Source: Candidatus Heimdallarchaeota archaeon (lineage in GTDB: Archaea; Asgardarchaeota; Heimdallarchaeia; JABLTI01). Taken from it: DNA of 33,809 nucleotides. The notes under the pieces were generated by a model that worked only from the letters and a program-made list of their open reading frames with translations, ran no database searches and was not told the origin of the DNA. Within the stretch, counting starts at the first letter, position 1; every line of letters starts with the position of its first letter. Shown piece after piece: positions 8,582 to 15,799 of the stretch. The position numbers and the translations under genes were made by a program. The DNA lies in contig DXJV01000079.1 in the NCBI GenBank assembly GCA_019056785.1, forward strand, positions 1-33,809, in the 5' to 3' direction.

Positions 8582-9031
8582 TTGTCAGATTATACTGTAA
8601 TTATTGATCATGGCCTTTGTAACCTTTGTGAAGATTGTGTAGAAGTCTGCCCAGAAAAAGTCTTGGAGTATAACCGGTCTGAGGAGAAAATCCACGCTAT
8701 AAGAATAGACGATTGCAATAATTGTGGAGCGTGCGTAGAAGCTTGCTTTCTAGCAGCCATTGATGTTGTGAAATCGCCTGAAAAAACAAGAGAAGAATTC
8801 ATTGAAAGTTTAGATTTAACTGAACAAAGGGCCAATACCCTTGATGAATTACTCGAGAAATATGGGCATCCGGATGCAGATAAAACAGCCATTCCGATAG
8901 AAGAAGTATTAACACTCCTACAATTTGAGACAACTGAAGAATTAGATGATTGGCTTCTTGACAATTATGATAAAACAGCTTATTTCAGTGGTAAAGAATT
9001 GATTATTTTAAACTCATTACCAGAGCTATAA
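8582..9031 (+). CDS. 2[4Fe-4S] ferredoxin with extra C-terminal domain
   Basis: This is a cytoplasmic electron carrier. Two cluster-binding patterns are complete: C13, C16, C19, C23 followed by Pro, and C45, C48, C51, C55. After the ferredoxin fold (about residues 1-65) come some 80 residues rich in Asp/Glu and Leu that I cannot place. They look helical and may be a partner-binding domain. The start is a TTG at 8582, supported by a strong AAGGAGG ribosome binding site at 8567-8573; no ATG lies nearby. The gene stands alone, so its redox partner cannot be named. A long T-run directly follows the stop. Confidence 0.88.
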   Translation: MSDYTVIIDHGLCNLCEDCVEVCPEKVLEYNRSEEKIHAIRIDDCNNCGACVEACFLAAIDVVKSPEKTREEFIESLDLTEQRANTLDELLEKYGHPDADKTAIPIEEVLTLLQFETTEELDDWLLDNYDKTAYFSGKELIILNSLPEL

Positions 9032-9105
9032 CTTTTTTTTTCAAGCAAAAATCACTTTTCAAGTACAAAATCGGTGAATTATACAATCCCACACTTACCT
9101 TTGTT

Positions 9106-9128
9106 AAACCTTTAGCAAGAAAAGGTTT
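9106..9128. terminator. inverted repeat between convergent genes
   Basis: AAACCTTT (9106-9113) and AAAGGTTT (9121-9128) form an eight-base stem with a seven-base loop between the ferredoxin and bacterioferritin genes, which converge here. T-runs lie on the ferredoxin side (9032 onwards) and, for the minus strand, at about 9133-9148. It may help end both transcripts. Confidence 0.35.
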
Positions 9129-9168
9129 CAATTAAAAAAAGAGAAAAAACAGAGAAAGAGGTAGTTCC

Positions 9169-9588
9169 TTAATCTTTTTCCAGTAATCCTTGGAAAAGGT
9201 CGTGGTGTTCTTCCTCATCTGTAAGGATTTGATTGAACATATGGGCTGTTGTTTCATCTTCCTCTGCACGTGCTTTCTTTATGATTTGTTTGTAAAATGC
9301 AATTGTTTCTTCTTCAGCTTTCAAGTCATTTGTGAGCATTGCCTGAAGGTTTTCTCCGACGGTAATGACAGCTGGTTTTGTTGTCGGTTGTTCACCCAGA
9401 TAAGTCAACCGTTCTGCGATCATTTCAGCATGTTTCATTTCTTCAATGGCAATCTCTTTAAAAGCATCTTTAACTGAAAAATGCGTTGGCCCACGCCAGA
9501 GTACATGTTGCCACATATATTGTATAGAGACTTGTAATTCCATAGCAATTGCTTTATTCAACATATTGAGTAATTCTTTAGAAGCCAT
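9169..9588 (-). CDS. bfr: bacterioferritin-like iron storage/detoxification protein, short form
   Basis: This four-helix di-iron protein would oxidise and store iron. Allowing a one-residue offset, the ferroxidase ligands of E. coli bacterioferritin are all present: E17, E50, H53, E93, E126 and H129, plus Y24. M51, which matches the haem-ligand Met of bacterioferritins, is also present (EEMKHAE). At 139 residues it ends soon after helix D and lacks the short fifth helix of the usual 155-160-residue protein, so cage assembly may differ. It converges with the ferredoxin gene, a possible electron donor, though that link is only positional. A GGAGGG ribosome binding site precedes the ATG. Confidence 0.88.
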   Translation of the reverse strand: MASKELLNMLNKAIAMELQVSIQYMWQHVLWRGPTHFSVKDAFKEIAIEEMKHAEMIAERLTYLGEQPTTKPAVITVGENLQAMLTNDLKAEEETIAFYKQIIKKARAEEDETTAHMFNQILTDEEEHHDLFQGLLEKD

Positions 9589-9730
9589 GAATTATCCCTC
9601 CAAATGGTTCAAAGAAATATTATTTCCTTCTTTCCTTTAAATGTTGCTTGTGGGGGTGTAGAGGGGGCAACAAGTTTTAATGCCTAAAAAACGTCTTTGA
9701 GTAATAAGAACCTCCGGTTGAAAGGAAACT

Positions 9731-10930
9731 ATGGTGGATCAGTTAGAAAATAGTGATAAGAACCTGCTTGACCATCTTTATCAGCATGTCTTAAATCTCG
9801 AAGGGTATCGAAATGTCTTTGATGACCCTGAGAAACTCGAGGCGACTGCAGATTATCTCAGTAGTGCATTGCTCTCTTTTGGCTTAACGGTTGATGAGCA
9901 CCAATTCAAAATTGATGATGTGCCTTTTAGAAACATCATTGGAACCATTGAGGCAAAAGATTATCAACCGAGAGAGCTTCTCCTCTGCGCTCATTATGAT
10001 AGTGCACCTCTCTCACCCGGGGCAAATGATAACGCTTCAGGCGTAGCAGGAGTGCTGGAGGTTACACGTTGGCTTGTAGAACAAGCGCCAACAAAAAAAT
10101 TCATGGTCGCTTTTTTTACACTCGAGGAAATACATCCTAAAACAGAGTTACAAATCCGAAACGCTCTGGCTTCTTCCGGTTTAGTAGATGATGAACTCCA
10201 ATTTCTTACCTATCACTCTTATGCCCTTATAGGTGAGTTCGAAAAGAAGCAAGAAGAAGCGTTAAAAAAAGGGGCAACAATCCAAGCATCATTAGCATTT
10301 GCATATGAACAAGTACAAAATTCAGCAACTAAAAAAGAACGGGCATACTTGAAAAAAATCATTGAATTGAATAAGAACATAACACGAACAAATTGGGTTG
10401 GAGAATCAATCTGCATTGGAAGCACGAGATGGTTAGCTAATTATTTGCGAGAAAACTCTCCGCCTAAGGCAGTGATAAATTTTGAAGAAATAGGCTTTAC
10501 AACAGCAAAAAAAGGCTTACAGTCAATTCCACCAGGAATCGATCTAACACATTGTAAAAGCTATAAAGTCGATCTACAGCAGGAACTGGGAAACTTTTTG
10601 GGAATAATAAGTGAAAAGAACTCTCAACTATTAGCACAGATCATGACAAGCCAATGTGAACAATTAGTGCCACCGCTTCCCTATGTGCATTTCGCTTTGC
10701 CCTATAATTATCAAGAAATCGCCGGGAGAGCATTGGACTTTCTACGATCCGATCATGCACCCTTCTGGAGGGAAGGCATTCCAGCTATAGCAATAACCGA
10801 TACTTTCGAATTCCGTTACCCCTTCTATCACACTAACGCTGACACCCTCGAACAATTAGACTTCCCCTTCATGGGAAGAGTGTGTCAAGTAGCTAGACAA
10901 GCAGCAAAAGAGCTATTGGGAAAAAGTTAA
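9731..10930 (+). CDS. M28-family zinc metallopeptidase (aminopeptidase-like)
   Basis: This 399-residue protein would be a di-zinc exopeptidase. The M28 ligands can be followed: H88 in CAHYDS, the bridging D100 in GANDNASG, the catalytic/ligand pair E132-E133 in FTLEE, D341 in RSDHAPF and H367 in FYHTNAD. There is no signal peptide, so it probably acts in the cytoplasm. Between the EE pair and the C-terminal part is an insertion of roughly 100 residues (about 135-230), Lys/Glu-rich and probably helical, not usual in small M28 enzymes; it may shape the substrate pocket. The ATG has AAAGGAAACT just upstream. Its substrate cannot be told from sequence. Confidence 0.88.
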   Translation: MVDQLENSDKNLLDHLYQHVLNLEGYRNVFDDPEKLEATADYLSSALLSFGLTVDEHQFKIDDVPFRNIIGTIEAKDYQPRELLLCAHYDSAPLSPGANDNASGVAGVLEVTRWLVEQAPTKKFMVAFFTLEEIHPKTELQIRNALASSGLVDDELQFLTYHSYALIGEFEKKQEEALKKGATIQASLAFAYEQVQNSATKKERAYLKKIIELNKNITRTNWVGESICIGSTRWLANYLRENSPPKAVINFEEIGFTTAKKGLQSIPPGIDLTHCKSYKVDLQQELGNFLGIISEKNSQLLAQIMTSQCEQLVPPLPYVHFALPYNYQEIAGRALDFLRSDHAPFWREGIPAIAITDTFEFRYPFYHTNADTLEQLDFPFMGRVCQVARQAAKELLGKS

Positions 10931-11100
10931 ACTCATAAAAGAAAAAAGCCCGCTGGTAGAAAACCAAAATGGTGTTGTTTTGACTATTTAACAAGCTTTT
11001 TTTAGTTTGAACTAGAAACAAAACAAGAGAAGGCACTTGAAGAAATACTGCTGGTAGGGGAAAGGAATGATAAACAAATTCAGCGGTTGGTTAGTAAAAG

Positions 11101-11574
11101 ATGGCAAAAAACGAAGAAGAACTTTTTAGATTAACGCCAATGAAACCCGAATACAAGAGCAAAAGAGTCCATGGATTACTATTCAGCTTTGGAGGGTATA
11201 CCAACCCTGAAGGGGAATATCGGCTTGCTAGCCAATACCTGCAAGACAAAATTGTTGTGCGACAAAATAAGGCGTTTTTACAAACAGACCCCTTAGGAAA
11301 CTTTTGGGAAAATGCTACCATACGAGTACAATTAAAAGAGGTCAAAATTGCCAACGACAATTTGATAAAAATGACAATTAAAATAAAAACAAAGGAAAAA
11401 CAAATTGTGCAAATATTCTTTGGCACACAGAAAATAAAAGTGGATCTTGTAGAAGGAACAAAGATAATCACCTTAGAAATCGAACCAGCAAAAGGAGATA
11501 CATGTATACATATACGTTGCCCGAAAAAAGGCTCCTTACTCGAATTTTATGAAATAAAAGGAACCATTATTTGA
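11101..11574 (+). CDS. hypothetical protein
   Basis: I do not recognise this 157-residue protein. It has no signal peptide or membrane segment, is Lys-rich, and its second half (about residues 75-157) alternates hydrophobic and charged residues, as in a beta-sheet domain (for example IKMTIKIKTKEKQIVQIFFG). Codon use resembles that of the neighbours, and no other frame in this stretch looks coding. It follows the M28 peptidase gene by 170 bases in the same direction and is probably transcribed on its own. Confidence 0.6.
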   Translation: MAKNEEELFRLTPMKPEYKSKRVHGLLFSFGGYTNPEGEYRLASQYLQDKIVVRQNKAFLQTDPLGNFWENATIRVQLKEVKIANDNLIKMTIKIKTKEKQIVQIFFGTQKIKVDLVEGTKIITLEIEPAKGDTCIHIRCPKKGSLLEFYEIKGTII

Positions 11575-11636
11575 GCAGGAATGCCTAAGCATAAAAAAGC
11601 AAAAACAAAGAGAAGAATTGACTGAAAAGAATGAGA

Positions 11637-11775
11637 TGGTGTCGCGGGCCAGATTTGAACTGGCGACAACAGGATCTTCAGTCCTGCGCTCTCGTACTCA
11701 CACAAGTCATAAAGACTCGAGTTCCGAGTTGCTCGATAAGCTGCAACTGCAGCTACACCGCTAAGCTACCGCGAC
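11637..11775 (-). tRNA. tRNA-Phe(GAA), D-loop interrupted by a probable intron
   Basis: Read on the minus strand, the acceptor arms GTCGCGG and CCGCGAC pair perfectly. The T arm is GCCAG-TTCAAAT-CTGGC. The anticodon arm is CAGGA-CTGAAGA-TCCTG with anticodon GAA (Phe), followed by a five-base variable loop and base A73. An encoded CCA follows (11637-11639). The D-stem is GCTT with GAGC, but the D-loop, expected to be about seven to ten bases (AGCGGT...A), carries roughly 60 extra bases. Removing 11693-11756 leaves a normal tRNA of 71 bases before A73-CCA. Exact splice sites are not resolved. Confidence 0.93.
11693..11756 (-). other. putative non-canonical tRNA intron in the D-loop
   Basis: These about 64 bases separate AGCGGT (end of the first exon) from A-GAGC (start of the second) within the D-loop of tRNA-Phe. 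They contain a six-base-pair hairpin (AGCTGC-AGTT-GCAGCT, 11739-11754) and smaller stems. Bases 11754-11757 (TGTA) could pair with 11693-11696 (TACG) as the central helix of a relaxed bulge-helix-bulge, but this pairing would leave a D-loop slightly longer than usual. The ends are uncertain by a few bases. Confidence 0.7.
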
Positions 11776-12065
11776 AATTGATCTGTTTTTCTTGCACTTT
11801 CGAACAAGTTATTTTTTTCTTTTTTATTTTCTCTTATTAAAGCTTTTGTTTCTCTTGTGAAAACGAGCCAATTAGTCAACAAAGAGCCCTTTTTCACTTT
11901 CTTTTTGTCTTGAAAACGATTCGATTTTTTCATAGTTAATGGCCAAATTCTAAGCTTATCTATTGGGTGAGCATTATGAAACAAACGACAATTCTATGGT
12001 GCAAAAAATGAACATCTGTCCCAAAATCTTTTTAAATTGGGAAGTAACAACACTATTAGAGTTTT

Positions 12066-12079
12066 ATAACTCGAGTTAT
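12066..12079. promoter_or_regulatory. 14-base perfect palindrome, operator candidate
   Basis: ATAACTCGAGTTAT is its own reverse complement and lies 24 bases before the ATG of the secreted caspase-like gene, overlapping a TATA-like TTTTATAA. A dimeric regulator bound here would block transcription start. Confidence 0.4.
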
Positions 12080-12081
12080 TA

Positions 12082-12091
12082 CCCAATTGGG
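12082..12091. promoter_or_regulatory. 10-base perfect palindrome CCCAATTGGG
   Basis: This second palindrome sits two bases after the first and 11 bases before the ATG at 12103. Its half AATTGGG recurs upstream at about 12035-12041, so it may be part of a multi-site operator or an RNA hairpin over the ribosome binding region. Confidence 0.35.
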
Positions 12092-12102
12092 TTGGGATAC
12101 TA

Positions 12103-14364
12103 ATGAAAAAAATCAATGCAGTATCTTATTTTCTTATTTTATCCATGTTTATTGTGGTTTTCTCAACAGTGATAGCAGCTAATACCTATATTGCTGTTGG
12201 AAACCAAGTAGAAAGTCGAACGTATCAAAGAGATGTTCAGACTTTTACTGGCACAGTTAGTCAGGGTTCAGACAGTACGCAACACAGCTTCACTGTCCCC
12301 GCTGGTGCAACAAAAGTCGAAGTAAAACTATCCTTTAGTAGTAGTTATGACTTTGACTTGAGCGTCTGGGATGAATCCAACCAGCGAACTGGAGGCTGGA
12401 CCGCAGCAGATCACTCAACAAAGACTCAAATAGACAATAGTGACTACTCAGGTTATTCAGCGAATCCTGAGTGGGTAACTGTTGATCCTCCCACAACAAG
12501 TGGCACCTGGAAAACAGGCTGTTATTCTTACCGAGGTTCCGGAAGCTATACTATAACTGTTACCATTACTGTCCCCGAGCCAGATACAACACCTCCAACA
12601 GTGAGTATCACTGCTCCTAATGATGGCGCAACAGTAAGTGGCACAGTAACTATCACTGCTAGTGCCTCAGATAATGTTGGCGTTACAAAAGTCGCCTGTA
12701 AAATAGATGGTGGTAGCTGGACAGACGATACAACATCACCCTATGCATGGAGTTGGGACACTACAAGCTATTCAGATGGCTCTCATACAATCACTTGTAG
12801 AGCGTATGATGCCGCTGGAAATACTGCTGATGACTCAATCACTGTCACAGTAGACAATAGTGGTGCGCCCCCAACAGAAGAAACTTGGGGAATCACTTCG
12901 AGTAGCTTCACAAGCTCAAGCTCTCATACAGTGATTCGTTATATGGGTGGCATATCACCGGACGTAGATGCGACAATAACAAAGTTGAATATCCGAGTGG
13001 CAGCAAGTGGGACTGTCTCAATTGCGCTTTATACAGGCGGTTCATTAACTAACCCCACAGGCGCAGTACGAAGAACCGAAGCTCATAATGTGGCTGTTAC
13101 CACTGGTTGGAACTCTATTGATGTTCCTGATTATGTTGTACCAGCGAACACTGTCACATGGATCGGTTGGGCACACAATTGTAGGGTTTACTACTCATCA
13201 AGCTCTGCAAATGCCGGAGACTTCCAATCCGGTAGAGGGCGCTGGAGTCAAACAAGCCCCTCGAACTACGATGAAACAACCGCTCTCCCCCTGAACCCGG
13301 GAGCAGGATCCTTTAGAAATTACTGGTACGCTGTCTACGCAACCTACATCGCAGGAGAACCACCTGAGGATACCACCCCACCAACAATTTCAATCACCTC
13401 TCCAGCAGATGGTGCAACAGTAAATTCAGCAGATGTAACAATCAGCTGGACAGGCTCAGATGCCGGAAGCGGAATAGACTACTATGAGACACGCATCGAT
13501 GGTGGATCATGGATAAATAAGGGAACAAGTACCAGCCATACTTTTACTGGACTAGCTGATGGAAGTCATACAGTTGATGTAAAAGCATGGGACAAAGCTG
13601 GAAATAGCAACACTGATTCAGTGACTTTCACAGTCGATACAACAACAAGCCAAGTGACAAAATATGCTGTAATCGTTGGTATTTCTGATTACAAAGCAAT
13701 AAGTGACCTATCTTACTGTGATGAAGACGCAACCGATTGGTACAATCACCTAACAAGTTCACAAATGGACTTCGATCATATTTGGGTCTATGGAGATGGC
13801 CATTCATCAAACTATCCACAATATAACGGATATGCAACAGAATACAATGTGAAACAAGCGTTACAAAACATGGTTAACCAAGCTGATGAAGATGACATTA
13901 TCTGTTTCATATCATCTGGACACGGCTCCGGAAATGGTTATGGTTCCAGTTACCTCTGTATGTGGGATTGTAACTCAGGTGAAAATGGAGAGGATGGAGA
14001 TCTCTATGATACCGAACTTGCAGCCATATTAGATGATGCAGTGGCAAATAAGATCTTTGTCTTTCTTGACCATTGCTACTCAGGTGGCTTTGGACCAGAC
14101 TTAATGGGAATGCCCAATAAACAACACGTCTACTTAACAACAACATGCACAGAAAATGGCTATGGTTATGATGACTCAAGCCATCAAAACGGCGCTTGGA
14201 CCTACTACTTCCTCGAGTATGCATGGATCAACCATTTCGGTGGTAGTGCTAACACTTCTATGGAAGACATTTTTGACTATGCACATGCGAACTATCCTCA
14301 TTCTGGTGGTGACGAACCACAAGAATATGATGGTAACACCTCTGCAGCGTTTTACTTGAAATAA
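12103..14364 (+). CDS. secreted caspase-like (C14 family) protein with Ig-like domains
   Basis: This 753-residue extracellular protein has a signal peptide (about 1-27). It is followed by a pre-peptidase C-terminal-type beta domain (about 45-155), an Ig-like domain starting DTTPPTVSITAP (about 161-252), a beta-rich middle domain (about 256-420, rich in Ser/Thr), and a second Ig-like domain (about 423-512). A caspase-like peptidase domain fills the rest (about 518-753). The catalytic pair is clear: H607 in SSGHGSG and C658 in DHCYSGG, as in metacaspase-type C14 enzymes, and the YAVIVGISDYK opening strand is typical. There is no C-terminal membrane anchor. It would cut proteins outside the cell; metacaspases favour basic residues, but substrate preference here is unknown. 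Two palindromes lie just upstream. Confidence 0.9.
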   Translation: MKKINAVSYFLILSMFIVVFSTVIAANTYIAVGNQVESRTYQRDVQTFTGTVSQGSDSTQHSFTVPAGATKVEVKLSFSSSYDFDLSVWDESNQRTGGWTAADHSTKTQIDNSDYSGYSANPEWVTVDPPTTSGTWKTGCYSYRGSGSYTITVTITVPEPDTTPPTVSITAPNDGATVSGTVTITASASDNVGVTKVACKIDGGSWTDDTTSPYAWSWDTTSYSDGSHTITCRAYDAAGNTADDSITVTVDNSGAPPTEETWGITSSSFTSSSSHTVIRYMGGISPDVDATITKLNIRVAASGTVSIALYTGGSLTNPTGAVRRTEAHNVAVTTGWNSIDVPDYVVPANTVTWIGWAHNCRVYYSSSSANAGDFQSGRGRWSQTSPSNYDETTALPLNPGAGSFRNYWYAVYATYIAGEPPEDTTPPTISITSPADGATVNSADVTISWTGSDAGSGIDYYETRIDGGSWINKGTSTSHTFTGLADGSHTVDVKAWDKAGNSNTDSVTFTVDTTTSQVTKYAVIVGISDYKAISDLSYCDEDATDWYNHLTSSQMDFDHIWVYGDGHSSNYPQYNGYATEYNVKQALQNMVNQADEDDIICFISSGHGSGNGYGSSYLCMWDCNSGENGEDGDLYDTELAAILDDAVANKIFVFLDHCYSGGFGPDLMGMPNKQHVYLTTTCTENGYGYDDSSHQNGAWTYYFLEYAWINHFGGSANTSMEDIFDYAHANYPHSGGDEPQEYDGNTSAAFYLK

Positions 14365-14377
14365 TCAATTCAACATT

Positions 14378-14406
14378 TCTTTCTTCCCTTTTTTTTCTTT
14401 TTTTTT
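14378..14406 (+). terminator. T-rich terminator after the caspase-like gene
   Basis: A pyrimidine tract with runs of eight and nine T follows the TAA at 14362-14364, without a stem. Archaeal polymerases can stop on such tracts alone. Confidence 0.4.
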
Positions 14407-14432
14407 AAGTCAAGAAGAGAAAGTATTAATTA

Positions 14433-14440
14433 CTTATATA
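14433..14440 (+). promoter_or_regulatory. TATA box of the following gene, leaderless transcript likely
   Basis: CTTATATA is centred about 18 bases before the ATG at 14455, so the transcript would begin at or next to the start codon. No ribosome binding site is visible, which agrees with leaderless translation. Confidence 0.5.
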
Positions 14441-14454
14441 CGAATGATTCAAGT

Positions 14455-15252
14455 ATGAACAAAGAAATTCTTCAAATAATTTTCTTAACTTCTCATAGTA
14501 AAGCTTTTCTTGAAGGGAAAATAAAGGGTATGTACAAAAATCCCCCTTTAGCTTATAACTATCGTAACATTCGCTTTGTTTCGCATTTACCTTCAGATGA
14601 TGAGAATGAGGCTAGACTAGTTCTTGCAAAGAATCCAAACGACTGGCTCGCTTTTCTCCATCAAGAAGGAGTTCTTAAGTTGCATTTAACCTATCAGCCT
14701 TCAGAGGAGTTAATACAAAAAGCTTCACGCCCCCTCATTTCTAGCGTGAAAGGGAGACATTGGCATGTCATTACTGAGAAAGAAAATGGTTGTGATGTTT
14801 GGCGTTGCAAATGGCAGCTTGATGCGAGAAAAGAAGTGATGAGTTATTATTATCTTTTTCTTTCTGATGTGTTACTTGGTGAGTTTAATTTTCCCAGCTT
14901 AGAGATGTCAAAACTTTATTTAAAGGAGATTTTAAATGACCTAGTTACCTTTACAATTAAGAATGAATTAGCTAATTGGACCACGGTTTTCAAAAAGGCA
15001 TTGCGTTCTCTTGATAGCAAAAAGGCTTCTGATTTAATTGCTCCGGATATCCTTCCCTCAGGTTGTTATAGCTTGGCAGCCCGACAAGTTCTTTCTGCAT
15101 GTGCGATTGCTTGGGTCTTTGGCGGTATGGGCTCCTGGAATGACGTTACACATGTTCATGATTACGACCTTTACAGGCGCTTAAGTGCAAATCTGTATAA
15201 TACTATTTGTGATAGTATTGTTTCTGTAGTCAATAGCTTCCCATTAAAGTGA
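14455..15252 (+). CDS. hypothetical protein
   Basis: I do not recognise this 265-residue protein. It lacks a signal peptide. The first half (about 1-115) is mixed alpha/beta, with a basic patch near KGRHWHV. The second half (about 120-265) looks helical and contains SAARQ-like and GGMGSWNDV segments with several aromatic residues; one stretch (SACAIAWVFGGMG, about 213-226) is hydrophobic but too short and polar-flanked to be a confident membrane helix. A TATA box at 14433-14440 implies a leaderless transcript of its own, separate from the caspase-like gene upstream. Confidence 0.65.
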   Translation: MNKEILQIIFLTSHSKAFLEGKIKGMYKNPPLAYNYRNIRFVSHLPSDDENEARLVLAKNPNDWLAFLHQEGVLKLHLTYQPSEELIQKASRPLISSVKGRHWHVITEKENGCDVWRCKWQLDARKEVMSYYYLFLSDVLLGEFNFPSLEMSKLYLKEILNDLVTFTIKNELANWTTVFKKALRSLDSKKASDLIAPDILPSGCYSLAARQVLSACAIAWVFGGMGSWNDVTHVHDYDLYRRLSANLYNTICDSIVSVVNSFPLK

Positions 15253-15470
15253 CCACCCATTTATCTCTACCTTATGACCTACAAATTTCGAATCATAAAC
15301 AACGAGGTCTCCTTTCTGTTTTTCCTGCTCTCTGCCTTGGAAAAGCTTTTAAGAACACCCACTATATGGTTTCTTGTTACTCTTTAAGACTGTTTGATAA
15401 ATATCATTAGATTTTTAAAGCAGTGATGGGGCAAGTATCATACTACAATAATTGGCAGTTGACGTAATAA

Positions 15471-15713
15471 ATGTCTGGCTTGAATTCACATCCTATTAAC
15501 CGTTTGCGAAAATCCCACGGAAACCAAATCGGCATTCGACTGAAAGATGGTCGCGAATACAGGGGAACAGTTGATGCTCTTGATCAACACATGAATTTAG
15601 TTCTCCGTGATGCCATCGAGTATTTTAAAGGAGAAAAGGTTGCTTCATACGGAATGATATTCATCAGGGGTAATAACATCCTCTGGGTACAAATTGATCT
15701 ATCCCCCCTTTAA
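15471..15713 (+). CDS. Sm-like archaeal RNA-binding protein (LSm)
   Basis: This 80-residue protein forms ring-shaped oligomers that bind U-rich RNA in RNA processing and turnover. The Sm1 motif is clear (IGIRLKDGREYRGTVDALDQHMNLVL) and the Sm2 motif appears as IFIRGNNILWV. The length is normal for archaeal Lsm. The start is an ATG at 15471 after GTTGACGTAATAA. It converges with the DUF460 gene, and a small hairpin lies between them. Confidence 0.95.
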   Translation: MSGLNSHPINRLRKSHGNQIGIRLKDGREYRGTVDALDQHMNLVLRDAIEYFKGEKVASYGMIFIRGNNILWVQIDLSPL

Positions 15714-15734
15714 ATAATAAAGAATACCCGTTTT

Positions 15735-15751
15735 TTGCCTAACCTAGGCAA
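15735..15751. terminator. hairpin between convergent LSm and DUF460 genes
   Basis: TTGCCTA (15735-15741) and TAGGCAA (15745-15751) form a seven-base stem with a three-base loop in the 86-base gap between the two stops. A six-T run precedes it on the plus strand. It may be a shared terminator or processing site. Confidence 0.4.
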
Positions 15752-15799
15752 TCCTTCCTCGGCACAAATTGCTCCTATTACTGCAATGGAAATTAGGTA

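Larger units (their letters stand above)
11776..12102. other. intergenic region between tRNA-Phe and the caspase-like gene
   Basis: These 327 bases hold the divergent upstream regions of tRNA-Phe (minus) and the caspase-like gene (plus). No gene is convincing: the minus-strand frame through here lacks codon bias and runs into the tRNA. The right part holds TATA-like CTTTTTAAA (about 12028-12036) and TTTTATAA (12062-12069), a split inverted repeat (AATTGGGAAGTAA near 12035 with TTATTACCCAATT near 12076), and two perfect palindromes listed separately. Confidence 0.6.

Noticed and set aside
9644..9672. G-rich stretch with short inverted arms GTTGC/GCAAC before the M28 peptidase gene
   Set aside because: Five-base arms with a long loop are expected by chance, and the G-tracts are too few for a confident quadruplex.
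11766..11984. A 72-residue minus-strand frame across the tRNA upstream region
   Set aside because: It overlaps the tRNA gene, is Lys-rich through A/T runs only, and has no ribosome binding site.
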